A stretch of DNA of 15,557 bases from QHWF01 sp036848175. GTDB lineage: Bacteria; Acidobacteriota; Vicinamibacteria; Vicinamibacterales; CAVVIG01. Shown here piece by piece: positions 8,188-15,557 of the stretch (within the stretch, counting starts at the first letter, position 1; each line of letters opens with the position of its first letter). The position numbers and the translations under genes were made by a program. Location: contig DAIUKO010000173.1 in NCBI GenBank assembly GCA_036848175.1, positions 1 to 15,557 on the forward strand, written 5' to 3'. The notes under the pieces were generated by a model. It ran no database searches. It worked only from the letters and a program-made list of their open reading frames with translations, and had not been told where the DNA came from.

Positions 8188-9369
8188 TCAGGTCCGTCTC
8201 GTCAGCGCCTCCCGGGCGCGGGTGACTAACGATTTTGCCTCCTCGCGAGTCGCCGCCAGCGCCGTAATGTGGCCCATTTTTCGACCTGGACGCGGATTCA
8301 GCTTCCCGTAGAGATGCAGCTTGACGGACGGAACCCGTAACGCCGTGACCCAATCTGGTTCACCGCCTTCCCACAGGTCCCCCAGGAGGTTCGCCATCGC
8401 GGCGGGCTGGAGCTGCTCGGTCGACCCGAGCGGAAGCCCGCAGATCGCGCGGAGCTGCTGCTCGAACTGACTGGTGCGGCAGGCGTCGAACGTCAGGTGA
8501 CCCGAATTGTGCGGACGAGGTGCCAGCTCGTTGACCAGGAGCCGGCCGTCGCGCGTGACGAAGAATTCGACGCACAACAGACCCACGTATTCGAGCGCGT
8601 CCATGACGCGTCGCGTGACATCAACGGCGAGCGCAGCCGTCTGTGGAGGCACATCGGCCGGCGACACCGAGACATCGAGGATATGACGATGATGCACGTT
8701 CTCGATCGCGCCGAAGTGCGACCAGTTGCCGTCAACGGCGCGCGCACCGATGACGGAGATCTCTTTCTCGAGATCGAGAAACGCCTCGAGGATCGATTCG
8801 CGTCGTCCGAGCGCCTCCCACGCCGCCGCGGCTTCGCCGGTGCGCTTGATCGGAATCTGACCCTTGCCGTCGTAGCCGAAGGCGGCGGTCTTCAGGACGG
8901 CGGGAGTGCCGACCGTTTTCAGCGCCGACGCGAGATCGGCATCGCTGCGCACCGGCGCGAACGGCGTCACCGGGATGCCGTGGTCGGCGAGAAAGGTTTT
9001 CTCGCGAATGCGATGTTGTGCGATCGCGAGCGCGCGGCCGTTGGGACGGACGATCGCGTCCTCCTCCGCGGCGGCGGCGGCTTCTGCGGACACATTCTCG
9101 AACTCGAACGTCACGATGTCGACGTGCTTCGCAAACGTCCGCACCGCGTCGACATCGTCGTACGAGGCGATGAATTCGACGTCGGCAATCTGACCGGTCG
9201 GGGTGTCGTGCTCCGGCGCGAGCGTGTGAACGCGGTAGCCGAGCCGGCGTGCCGCCATGGCGAACATGCGGCCCAACTGCCCGCCGCCCAGGACGCCGAT
9301 GGTGGAGCCTGGGAGAATTGCGGATTGAGGATTGCGGATTGCGGATTTATTGGGGATTGGGTGCAACAA
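8188..9369 (-). CDS. purK: N5-carboxyaminoimidazole ribonucleotide synthase PurK
   Basis: ATP-grasp enzyme that uses ATP and bicarbonate to convert AIR to N5-CAIR in cytosolic purine synthesis, feeding PurE. The N-terminal nucleotide-fold signature GVLGGGQLGRMFAMAARRLG is clear, followed by the family blocks FEFENVSAEA, VLKTAAFGYDGKGQ, EKEISVIGAR and VNELAPRPHNSGHLT; the protein ends ALTRRT. The 393-aa length assumes a TTG start at 9369. This start is odd: the first ~19 residues (ending SAIRNPQSAIL) are encoded by the heptad palindrome, which extends to within five codons of the conserved core. No ATG or GTG lies in frame between the element and the core, and the first internal ATG would remove the GGGQLG loop. 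A GAGG (9377-9374) sits 4 nt before TTG 9369 and 7 nt before TTG 9366. The 3' neighbour starts 19 nt downstream. Confidence 0.95.
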   Translation of the reverse strand: MLHPIPNKSAIRNPQSAILPGSTIGVLGGGQLGRMFAMAARRLGYRVHTLAPEHDTPTGQIADVEFIASYDDVDAVRTFAKHVDIVTFEFENVSAEAAAAAEEDAIVRPNGRALAIAQHRIREKTFLADHGIPVTPFAPVRSDADLASALKTVGTPAVLKTAAFGYDGKGQIPIKRTGEAAAAWEALGRRESILEAFLDLEKEISVIGARAVDGNWSHFGAIENVHHRHILDVSVSPADVPPQTAALAVDVTRRVMDALEYVGLLCVEFFVTRDGRLLVNELAPRPHNSGHLTFDACRTSQFEQQLRAICGLPLGSTEQLQPAAMANLLGDLWEGGEPDWVTALRVPSVKLHLYGKLNPRPGRKMGHITALAATREEAKSLVTRAREALTRRT

Positions 9370-9502
9370 GAAGCCTCGATTGTTTCATGGTGGATTGATT
9401 GGGGATGGGCTATTGCGACTCAGTCGCCCGATCAACGATCCAAAATCAATCCGCAATCAACAGTAACACCCCAATCCGCAATAAATCCGCAATCCGCAAT
9501 CC

Positions 9503-9516
<14 letters not shown>
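9315..9516. repeat. Palindromic heptad-repeat element, copy 2, in purE-purK
   Basis: A 202-bp copy of the element at 393-754. Inverted arms at 9315-9361 and 9470-9516 differ at about one position in 47, and their first 38 bp equal those of copy 1. The interior is different: it has no TGGCGCCGG block and no minisatellite, but holds shorter heptad-like stretches (GGATTGATTGGGG, AATCAATCCGCAATCAAC). The element provides the purE stop codon at its right edge and the TTG start region of purK in its interior. No target-site duplication is evident; the flanking dinucleotides (GA/TC) merely extend the palindrome. No transposase. Confidence 0.85.
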
Positions 9517-9997
<481 letters not shown>

Positions 9998-10020
9998 GCG
10001 CCTATTTCAACACAACTCCG

Positions 10021-10104
10021 GAATTGTGAATTGGCGAATTGGCGAGTTGGTGAGTTGGTGAATTCATTCAGAATTGAGTCACCAATTCACCAACTCTCCA
10101 ATTC
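10021..10104. repeat. Octamer-based palindromic element
   Basis: An 84-bp palindrome built from 8-bp words (GAATTGGC, GAGTTGGT). Arms 10036-10061 and 10079-10104 pair at 24 of 26 positions around a 17-nt loop, with two further GAATTG words at the left edge. Like the heptad elements it opens with GAATTG and closes with CAATTC, but the period is 8 rather than 7. It occupies the divergent intergenic space between purE and the M16 peptidase gene, 10 nt upstream of the latter's TAGAAT box, covering the place where a -35 would be. Confidence 0.8.
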
Positions 10105-10114
10105 GTGCCGGGCG

Positions 10115-10120
10115 TAGAAT
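10115..10120 (+). promoter_or_regulatory. -10 box (TAGAAT) before the catalytic M16 gene
   Basis: TAGAAT lies 8 nt before the ATG at 10129, leaving no Shine-Dalgarno site. The layout GTAGAAT...TTCATGAA recurs before the Uma2 gene at 13330-13348. The hairpin at 10021-10104 covers the -35 zone. Leaderless transcription is inferred. Confidence 0.45.
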
Positions 10121-10128
10121 CGATCTTC

Positions 10129-11499
10129 ATGAAACGCGCTGCTCTGCTCTTCATGCTCGTGGTCGCGCCGCCCGCGTTCGCGCAGACACATGACGGCTCG
10201 AAGCCGGCCGCACCCGGGGCCAACACGATCGAAGTCAAGTACACGGCCTTCAAGCTGCCGAACGGCCTTTCGGTGATTCTCCACGAGGATCACACCGTCC
10301 CGCTCGTGACCGTCAACATGTGGTACCACGTCGGCTCGGCGCGCGAGCGTCCCGGCCGCACCGGCTTCGCGCACCTCTTCGAGCACCTGATGTTCATGGG
10401 ATCGGGGCACGTCAAGCCGGGCGAGTTCGACGAGTGGCTCGAGCGGGCGGGCGGCGACAACAACGGATCGACCGAGAACGATCGCACGAACTACTACATC
10501 AACGTCCCGTCGAACGCGCTCGAGCTCGCGCTGTTCCTCGAATCGGATCGCATGGCGTATCTGCTCGACACGATGTCGCCGCAGGTCGTCGACGCACAGC
10601 GTGACGTCGTGAAGAACGAACGGCGCCAGAGCTACGAGAACCGCCCCTACGGCATGGCCGACGAAACGATGGGCGAGATGCTGTTTCCCGAGGGCCATCC
10701 GTATCACTGGCCGGTCATCGGCTACATGACCGATCTCACGGCGGCGAGCTACGACGATGTCGTGCAGTTCTTCAAGAAGTACTACGCGCCGTCGAACGCC
10801 AGCCTCGTCGTCGCCGGCGACATCGAGGCGGCGAAGGCGCGGCCGCTCGTCGAGAAGTGGTTCGGCGAGGTGAAGGCGGCGCCGCCGCCGGAGCCGCTGC
10901 CGAATCCGGGCGTCGCGCTCACCGGCGTGCAGAAGAAGACGATCACCGATCGCGTGCAGCTGCCGCGCCTCTACCTGGCGTGGGTCACGCCGGCGCACTT
11001 CGCGCCGGGCGACGCGGCGCTCGATCTCGTCGCCGACACGCTGGCGGGCGGAAAGAACTCGCGGCTCTACAAGCGGCTCGTCTACGACATGCAGATCGCC
11101 CAGGACGTCAATGCCTTCCAGCAGTCGCAGGCGCTCGCGTCGGCGTTTCAGATCGTCGCGACGCCGCGGCCCGGTCACACGATCGACGAGCTGAGGAAAG
11201 TAATCGACGAGGAGCTGCAGAAGCTGCAGACGACCGAGCCGACTGCGCACGAGCTCGAGCGATCGGTGAATCAGATCGAGGCATCGTTCTACAACCGCAT
11301 GGAGCGCACCGGCGGCTTCGGCGGCAAGGGCGATCAGCTGAACGCCTACTTCACGTTCACCGGCGATCCCGACTGGTTCAACGAGGACCTCGCGCGCTAC
11401 CGCGCGCAGTCGCCGTCGGACATCCGCGCGGCCGCCGCGCAGTTCCTGCCGCTCGACAAACGGGTGGAGCTCGTCGTCGAACCGGAGAAGAAGCCGTAG
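10129..11499 (+). CDS. Catalytic M16 family zinc metallopeptidase
   Basis: A 456-aa exported peptidase of the insulinase/pitrilysin M16 family (M16B size). The ATG at 10129 is chosen over the GTG at 10105 because a signal peptide follows at once (MKRAALLFMLVVAPPAFA|Q). The inverted zinc motif HxxEH is intact at His82-Glu85-His86 (AHLFEHLMFMG), and the third ligand is Glu164 in VKNERRQSYE, 78 residues later, as usual for the family. The C-terminal M16 half runs from about residue 230 to the end, including AGGKNSRLYKRLVYD. It is followed after 85 nt by a non-catalytic M16 partner on the same strand; such pairs form heterodimers in other bacteria (for example the Sphingomonas M16B pair). Predicted role: cleavage of short unfolded peptides in the periplasm. 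The gap to the partner holds two hairpins. Confidence 0.95.
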   Translation: MKRAALLFMLVVAPPAFAQTHDGSKPAAPGANTIEVKYTAFKLPNGLSVILHEDHTVPLVTVNMWYHVGSARERPGRTGFAHLFEHLMFMGSGHVKPGEFDEWLERAGGDNNGSTENDRTNYYINVPSNALELALFLESDRMAYLLDTMSPQVVDAQRDVVKNERRQSYENRPYGMADETMGEMLFPEGHPYHWPVIGYMTDLTAASYDDVVQFFKKYYAPSNASLVVAGDIEAAKARPLVEKWFGEVKAAPPPEPLPNPGVALTGVQKKTITDRVQLPRLYLAWVTPAHFAPGDAALDLVADTLAGGKNSRLYKRLVYDMQIAQDVNAFQQSQALASAFQIVATPRPGHTIDELRKVIDEELQKLQTTEPTAHELERSVNQIEASFYNRMERTGGFGGKGDQLNAYFTFTGDPDWFNEDLARYRAQSPSDIRAAAAQFLPLDKRVELVVEPEKKP

Positions 11500-11509
11500 G
11501 CATAACGGA

Positions 11510-11572
11510 CGCTCATCCTGAGCTCGTCGAAGGATGAGCGCGATGACTCGTGGTTCGACAGCTCACCACGAG
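11510..11572. repeat. Double hairpin with complementary loops
   Basis: Hairpin 1 has perfect 10-bp arms (CGCTCATCCT 11510-11519, AGGATGAGCG 11531-11540) with loop GAGCTCGTCGA. Hairpin 2 has 8-bp arms (CTCGTGGT 11547-11554, ACCACGAG 11565-11572) with loop TCGACAGCTC. The loops are complementary to each other apart from one bulged base, so they could pair as kissing loops or refold together. I recall the words CATCCTGAGC.TGTCGAAGGATG and GGTTCGACA.GCTCACCACGAG as a dispersed repeat in many bacteria. It sits between two co-oriented M16 genes that are probably co-transcribed, so it may modulate relative mRNA levels. Confidence 0.75.
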
Positions 11573-11584
11573 CGGGATAACAAC

Positions 11585-13030
11585 ATGCGCCTTCGATTCA
11601 TCGCCGTTGCCTTGATGTTTGCTGCTTCGGCGCTCGCCGCGCAGCAGGCGCCCGATCGATCCCATCCGCCGGAACCCGGTCCGCCGCCGGCGCTGAAACT
11701 TCCGCAGATCCAGAAGCGGCAACTCTCCAACGGTCTGCCGGTCTGGATCGTCGAGCTGCACAAGGTGCCGGTCGCGCAGGTGAACCTCCTCGTCTTGAGC
11801 GGGACGGCGGCGGATCCGGCCGGCAAGTTCGGCATCGCGAGCCTGACGGCGACGATGCTCGAGCAAGGCGCGGGATCGCGATCGGCGCTCGAGCTCGCCG
11901 ATGCCATCGACTATCTCGGCGCCGATATTGGCACCGGCGCCGCGACCGATTCGCTCGCGGTGCGACTGCATGTGCCGGTCGCACGCCTCGCCGACGCGCT
12001 GCCGCTGATGGCCGACGTCGCGCTGCGCCCGACGTTCCCGAAGGACGAGCTCGAGCGGCAGCGCCAGGAGCGGCTGACCAACATCATCCAGGCGCGCGAC
12101 GAGCCCGGCACAATCGCGTCGGCTGGTTTTGCGCGCGTGTTGTACGGGCGCGGTCATCGCTACGGCACGCCCAGCTACGGGACCGCTGAAACGCTGAAGG
12201 CGTTCACGGTCGACGACCTGAAAACGTTCTACGCGTCGGGATTCCGTCCCTCGAACGCCGCGCTGATTGCGGTCGGCGACGTCACCGCCGGCGCAGTCGT
12301 CCCGCTGCTCGAGTCGAGCTTCGCATCGTGGAACGCGCCGTCAACCACCGCCGCCGCGGCGGAGAAGCTGCCGCCGGTCGATCAGCCCGCCGCCCGCGAA
12401 GTGATTCTGATCGACAAGCCGGGCGCGCCGCAGACGCAGATCCGCATCGGCTGGATCGGCGTCGCGCGATCGACGCCCGATTATTTTCCGCTCCTGGTGA
12501 CGAATACGATTCTCGGCGGGTCGTTCAGCTCGCGCCTCAACATGAACCTGCGCGAGAAGCACGGCTACACCTATGGCGCCTCGTCGTCTTTTGATATGCG
12601 CGCCTCCGCCGGACCGTTCACCGCCGGCGCCGGCGTGCAGACCGACAAGACCGGCGAGGCGCTGAAGGAGTTCTTCAACGAGCTCGAAGGGATTCTGAAG
12701 CCGGTTCCAGCCGACGAGCTCGCGCGCGCGAAGAACTACGTCGCGCTGCACTTCCCCAACGGATTCGAAGCGACCAGCGACGTCTCGCGCCGCCTCGAGG
12801 ACGCGATCGTCTACAAGCTGCCCGACGACTACTTTTCGAAGTACGTCCAGAACATCCAGGCCGTGACCGCCGCCGACGTCCAGCGCGTCGCGCAGAAATA
12901 TGTTCAACCCGGCCGCTTCGTCGTCGTGGTCGTCGGCGATCGATCGAAGATCGAGTCGCAGATCCGTCCGCTGAATCTGGGGAATCTCAAGGTGATGACG
13001 ATCGATGAAGTGTTCGGACCGAAGCCCTAG
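11585..13030 (+). CDS. Non-catalytic M16 family partner subunit
   Basis: A 481-aa exported M16 homologue. The ATG at 11585 is chosen because a signal peptide follows (MRLRFIAVALMFAASALA); the frame is open to 11534 but that part lies in the hairpin repeat. In place of HxxEH it has IASLTATMLEQGAG, so the zinc ligands are missing and it should be inactive alone. The C-terminal half keeps the substrate-binding Arg/Tyr region: Arg323 and Tyr328/Tyr330 in NLREKHGYTYGASSSF. That division of labour (one subunit with the metal site, the other with the R/Y pair) is what is known for bacterial heterodimeric M16B enzymes. Expected partner: the product of the gene at 10129. A Pro-rich stretch (HPPEPGPPPALKLP) follows the signal peptide. 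Confidence 0.94.
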   Translation: MRLRFIAVALMFAASALAAQQAPDRSHPPEPGPPPALKLPQIQKRQLSNGLPVWIVELHKVPVAQVNLLVLSGTAADPAGKFGIASLTATMLEQGAGSRSALELADAIDYLGADIGTGAATDSLAVRLHVPVARLADALPLMADVALRPTFPKDELERQRQERLTNIIQARDEPGTIASAGFARVLYGRGHRYGTPSYGTAETLKAFTVDDLKTFYASGFRPSNAALIAVGDVTAGAVVPLLESSFASWNAPSTTAAAAEKLPPVDQPAAREVILIDKPGAPQTQIRIGWIGVARSTPDYFPLLVTNTILGGSFSSRLNMNLREKHGYTYGASSSFDMRASAGPFTAGAGVQTDKTGEALKEFFNELEGILKPVPADELARAKNYVALHFPNGFEATSDVSRRLEDAIVYKLPDDYFSKYVQNIQAVTAADVQRVAQKYVQPGRFVVVVVGDRSKIESQIRPLNLGNLKVMTIDEVFGPKP

Positions 13031-13061
13031 CGCGGCCGACCTTCACCCGACAAAAGCGGGC

Positions 13062-13080
13062 CACGAAGACATTCACGAAG
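13062..13080. repeat. CACGAAG direct repeat at the kinase-remnant edge
   Basis: CACGAAG occurs at 13062-13068 and again at 13074-13080 (12-bp period), preceded by GGGC. It resembles the CACGAAGACACGAAG-type simple repeats I recall from many environmental genomes. It coincides with the point where the kinase-like reading frame stops matching the family. Confidence 0.4.
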
Positions 13081-13186
13081 GATTGAGTCTCGTGTCGCGC
13101 GCACGATAGACCTCGCCCATCCCGCCCGCACCGATTGCGCTCACGATCTCATACGGACCGAGCCGTGTGCCGATAGCTATGGGCAT
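13073..13186 (-). pseudogene. Remnant of a Ser/Thr protein kinase N-terminus
   Basis: A 37-codon frame on the minus strand, from the ATG at 13186 to the TGA at 13075-13073, reads MPIAIGTRLGPYEIVSAIGA and continues GGMGEVYRARDTRLNPS. This is the start of a PknB/Hanks-type kinase: the GTRLGPYEI entry strand, the glycine-rich loop IGAGGMGEVY and the ARD.RL strand. Family members continue with a VAIK motif carrying the ATP-binding lysine; here the match stops after DTRL, at the CACGAAG repeat, and the frame closes four codons later. No catalytic loop is present nearby. It is a truncated copy left by recombination or deletion and cannot be an active kinase. Confidence 0.8.
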
Positions 13187-13324
13187 CGCGTACCGCTGTC
13201 AACGCGTGCGAATTCTGCCATGCGCGGCACGCGGTGGTGCGGCAATTTCTGCCCGCTATTTCGAAGTCGAAGTCTGAATCGCGAGGCCACGTCCGCATCC
13301 GTGCGACGGCATCGCTTTCGCACC

Positions 13325-13336
13325 AGGAGGTAGAAT
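13325..13336 (+). promoter_or_regulatory. AGGAGG ribosome site overlapped by TAGAAT
   Basis: AGGAGG (13325-13330) is followed directly by TAGAAT (13331-13336). The ribosome site suits the ATG at 13335 (4-nt spacing, short), while the TAGAAT suits a leaderless start at the ATG at 13344 (7-nt spacing). The two readings exclude each other as to which start is used; the proteins differ by three residues. Confidence 0.45.
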
Positions 13337-13895
13337 GCGGTTCATGAAGGCGGCCGATCCGCGAGTCACCTTCGCCGAGCTGCAGCAGTGGCCCGACGAT
13401 GGGCGCCGGTACGAGTTGTACGACGGCGAGGTGATCGTGGTTCCGTCACCGTTCCCCAGACATCAACGCGTGGCGAGCCATGTGGGCGTCGTCATCGAGG
13501 AATACGAACGGACGCACGGCGGGACGACGTTCATCATTCCGATTGACATCGTCTTCACGGAGTACGACGTCGTCCAGCCGGACGTCGTCTACTTCCGACA
13601 AGAGCGCCGTCACCTGATACGCGACTGGGAGGTGACTCGCGCGGCGCCTGACTTGGCCGTCGAAGTGCTCTCGCGCAGCACCGAGGCCCGCGATCGCGGC
13701 CGCAAGATGCAACTATTCGCTAAGTTCGGCGTCCCCGAGTACTGGATCGTCGATCCCGTGAACAACACGCTCGAGATCTACGTCCTGCGCGACGCCGCCT
13801 ACGCGCGCGTGGCGTCGCACGGCGAAGACGACATCGTGACGTCGCCGACGCTGCCGTCTTTGTCGTTCGCCGCCGAGCGCGTGTTCGCGGAGTAG
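13335..13895 (+). CDS. Uma2-family (DUF820) nuclease-like protein
   Basis: A 186-aa protein (183 if it starts at the ATG at 13344) of the Uma2/DUF820 family, which has a PD-(D/E)XK restriction-endonuclease fold; the cellular role of the family is poorly known. Visible blocks: YELYDGEVIVVPSP near the N-terminus, the acidic core Asp83 (QPDVVYF) and Glu110 (PDLAVEVLSRST), then RDRGRKMQLFAKFGVPEYWIVDP with Lys124 and Lys130 as possible core lysines. The length is normal for the family. It is a single gene, with a kinase remnant upstream and a convergent hydrolase 19 bp after its stop. These genes are often multicopy and not tied to a fixed operon; nothing here suggests a restriction or toxin partner. 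Confidence 0.9.
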   Translation: MRFMKAADPRVTFAELQQWPDDGRRYELYDGEVIVVPSPFPRHQRVASHVGVVIEEYERTHGGTTFIIPIDIVFTEYDVVQPDVVYFRQERRHLIRDWEVTRAAPDLAVEVLSRSTEARDRGRKMQLFAKFGVPEYWIVDPVNNTLEIYVLRDAAYARVASHGEDDIVTSPTLPSLSFAAERVFAE

Positions 13896-13914
13896 CTGAT
13901 TTCGACGCCGGCGC

Positions 13915-15557
13915 TCAACGTTGCGCGGTCGACGGGTTTGCGCTCGACGCGATGTAGTCCCAGTGCCGCGCGGCGTTCTTGACGACGACGTCGAGATCTT
14001 CCTGCAGCATGTAACCCTTGCCGATCAAATCCTGCGCGGCCTGAGTCACCTTGGCGAGGTACTGATCCTTGGTCTGATACCGCTCGTCGATCGCCGGACG
14101 CGGATCGTTTTTCTGTTTCCGCTCGGCGCCGGTTCGCGGCAGCGGGATGTACGAGCCCTGCATGCTCGACAACACGTTGGTGGGCCCCGAGCGATCGTTG
14201 AACAGATTCCAGCCGGTGTAGGTCGCGAGCGGAACCGACAGCTCCGGCATTCTGATCCCGGCGACGCCGTTGCCGTCCGCGTCGACCTGCGGCACGAGCA
14301 TCGGGAACGCCTTGCCGACTTTCGGAGGCTCCTCGGTGATGACGCCCTCGCTCGCGAAGCGCGGTCCGTAATCCACACGGTACGCACGCAGCGTCGTCGT
14401 CGTGGTCGCGACGCCGGGCACCTTCGGGAACTTCAGTTTCTCGGGGGCGACGAGCGTGCCGTCGGCGATGCGTGGATAGCGGCTCGGCGGCGGCGCCGTG
14501 CCATTGCCTTCCCACCGATCCATCGCCAGAAGAAGCGCCTTCATCGCCCAGCGGTAGTCGAGCGGATTGTTCTTCTGCTGGCCGATCGTCTGCGCCGGCG
14601 GGAACCCTGCCGGCCCGTGCTGACCCGCTGACAACAGATAAATCCGCACGTTGTCCATCAGCGGCGCGTCGGCCGTGCCGTCCACTGTCGTTGAAATGAG
14701 CGAGGCCGATCGGCCCCAGTATTCGTACTCCGAGTTCGTGTAGAAGACCTTCGGCAGGAGCTCCGGCGATCCCGGGTGCGTGAGCAGGCCGTCGGTGACG
14801 CCGGTCTCCGGATCCTTCTGCGCGATGTCGGTGAACGGGAAGATGTCGGTCGGATAGAAGAAGTTGAGGTAGGGATGGCCGTCGCGCGACGGCTGGGCGA
14901 AGCGGTGGTTGAAGCTGCCGCGGCCGGCGCCGGCGACGTGCGCGATGACGCCGTCGAACACCTTGCGATTGTCCTCGCTGCGGTTGAAGCCGTCGTACAT
15001 GTATTTGCGGAGGAAGCGGCCGCTCTGCGAGACGCCGAACGCGGTGGCGCGCGTGATCGCCCCGGCTGGAATCGAGACCGCGTCGGCCGACTTGTACTTC
15101 AGCATCGTGACGAAGTCGCGGATGGCGGCAGGGCCGAGGCCGACGAGCGGCGGATTCTCCGCCGTGTAGACGACCTCGTAGATCTTGTTCGGCTCGAACT
15201 TCGTCGCCATGAAGACGTGCGTCGTATCCGCCACGCGCTTGCCGCTCTCGTCCTTGGCAAAGCCCCACTGCTCGCGCGGGATGATGCGGCGCGGTCCCTC
15301 CACCGAGTCGCGCACCGTCAAGACGTTCTTCGGATCGTTCGGATCGGCGACGACGTAGGCGACGTGATTGCGATCGGAGAGCGAATGATCGAGCTCCTTT
15401 TCGGTGGGAACGAAGTCGCTGCGCACGACGCCGCGGATCGGACGGCCGTTCTCGGTTGGCGTCGGCACGTACACGCGCATCAGTTCGGGGCGCTGCGGTA
15501 CGTCGAACTGCCAGCCGACCCACAGCAGCGTGAAGCCCTGCTTCATCAGGAAGCCGT
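13915..15557 (-). CDS. Alpha/beta hydrolase (PF20091-like), 5' end outside the window
   Basis: At least 547 residues are encoded; the frame stays open to the right edge (the in-frame residues before the ATG at 15546 read GFL), so the real start lies beyond the window. The sequence fits the 'alpha/beta hydrolase domain' family PF20091: FLMKQGFTLLWVGWQ near the start, RDFVTMLKY, a nucleophile elbow GVSQSGRF with the candidate serine codon at 15030-15028, HVAGAGRGSFNHRFAQPS, and FYTNSEYEYWGRSASL. A C-terminal part contains DADGNGVAGIRMPELSVPLATYTGWN. The substrate is unknown; members are thought to be secreted or periplasmic esterase-like enzymes, but the signal peptide would lie outside the window. 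It is convergent with the Uma2 gene. Confidence 0.88.
   Translation of the reverse strand, partial: GFLMKQGFTLLWVGWQFDVPQRPELMRVYVPTPTENGRPIRGVVRSDFVPTEKELDHSLSDRNHVAYVVADPNDPKNVLTVRDSVEGPRRIIPREQWGFAKDESGKRVADTTHVFMATKFEPNKIYEVVYTAENPPLVGLGPAAIRDFVTMLKYKSADAVSIPAGAITRATAFGVSQSGRFLRKYMYDGFNRSEDNRKVFDGVIAHVAGAGRGSFNHRFAQPSRDGHPYLNFFYPTDIFPFTDIAQKDPETGVTDGLLTHPGSPELLPKVFYTNSEYEYWGRSASLISTTVDGTADAPLMDNVRIYLLSAGQHGPAGFPPAQTIGQQKNNPLDYRWAMKALLLAMDRWEGNGTAPPPSRYPRIADGTLVAPEKLKFPKVPGVATTTTTLRAYRVDYGPRFASEGVITEEPPKVGKAFPMLVPQVDADGNGVAGIRMPELSVPLATYTGWNLFNDRSGPTNVLSSMQGSYIPLPRTGAERKQKNDPRPAIDERYQTKDQYLAKVTQAAQDLIGKGYMLQEDLDVVVKNAARHWDYIASSANPSTAQR

Larger units (their letters stand above)
13031..13334. 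other. Intergenic stretch of about 300 bp without an intact gene
   Basis: It holds the CACGAAG repeat (13062-13080) and the kinase remnant (13073-13186). From 13187 to 13320 I see no gene, hairpin or repeat that I can support. A short CCCG...CGGG stem at about 13047-13060 after the M16 stop is too weak to call a terminator. The last bases are the ribosome-binding and promoter-like signals of the Uma2 gene. Confidence 0.6.

Noticed and set aside
10087..11250. 387-aa minus-strand frame opposite the M16 gene
   Set aside because: Arg-rich shadow; the plus strand carries an intact HxxEH site and signal peptide.
13799..15523. 574-aa minus-strand frame alongside the hydrolase
   Set aside because: A different frame of the same strand as the alpha/beta hydrolase, Arg-rich and without motifs; it also runs into the Uma2 gene.

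Overview
This is a high-GC bacterial chromosome segment. It most resembles Acidobacteriota, probably Vicinamibacteria-like. That is an inference from the mix of genes: a secreted tricorn-type protease, an SBBP-repeat lipoprotein with a DUF7948-like N-terminus, a paired M16 peptidase locus, a PF20091-type alpha/beta hydrolase, and a remnant of a PknB-type kinase start. The many signal peptides point to a cell that exports peptidases. I see no rRNA, tRNA, CRISPR array or recognisable transposase.

Layout, left to right: a 57-aa two-helix membrane protein (+, 218-391); a large palindromic heptad-repeat element holding a 33-bp minisatellite (393-754); a tricorn-like S41 protease (-, 753-3986); divergently, a large SBBP beta-propeller lipoprotein with two C-terminal jelly-roll-like modules (+, 4102-7407); a GC hairpin between convergent stops; a minus-strand operon reading purE (9997-9503), purK (9369-8188) and a secreted LolA-like protein (8168-7428), with a second copy of the heptad element (9315-9516) wedged between purE and purK; a hairpin of 8-bp units (10021-10104); an M16 peptidase pair (+, catalytic 10129-11499, non-catalytic 11585-13030) separated by a double hairpin with complementary loops; about 300 bp with no intact gene but a kinase N-terminal remnant (-, 13073-13186); a Uma2-family nuclease-like protein (+, 13335-13895); and an alpha/beta hydrolase running off the right edge (-, 13915-15557).

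How the genes work together: PurE and PurK form the two-step N5-CAIR route of purine synthesis. The two M16 proteins very likely form one periplasmic heterodimer. The tricorn-like enzyme, the M16 pair and the SBBP protein suggest envelope or periplasmic peptide turnover and surface functions, but nothing in the sequence ties them into one pathway.

The most unusual signal is non-coding. Two dispersed palindromic elements are built from 7-bp words (GCGGATT/GAGGATT), and their first 38 bp are identical in all four arms. One supplies the purE stop codon and apparently the only usual in-frame start codons of purK; the other shares two bases with the protease stop codon. A third palindrome uses 8-bp words but has the same terminal hexamer (GAATTG...CAATTC). 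Several genes also have a TAnnnT hexamer 6-9 nt before the start codon, suggesting leaderless transcripts.
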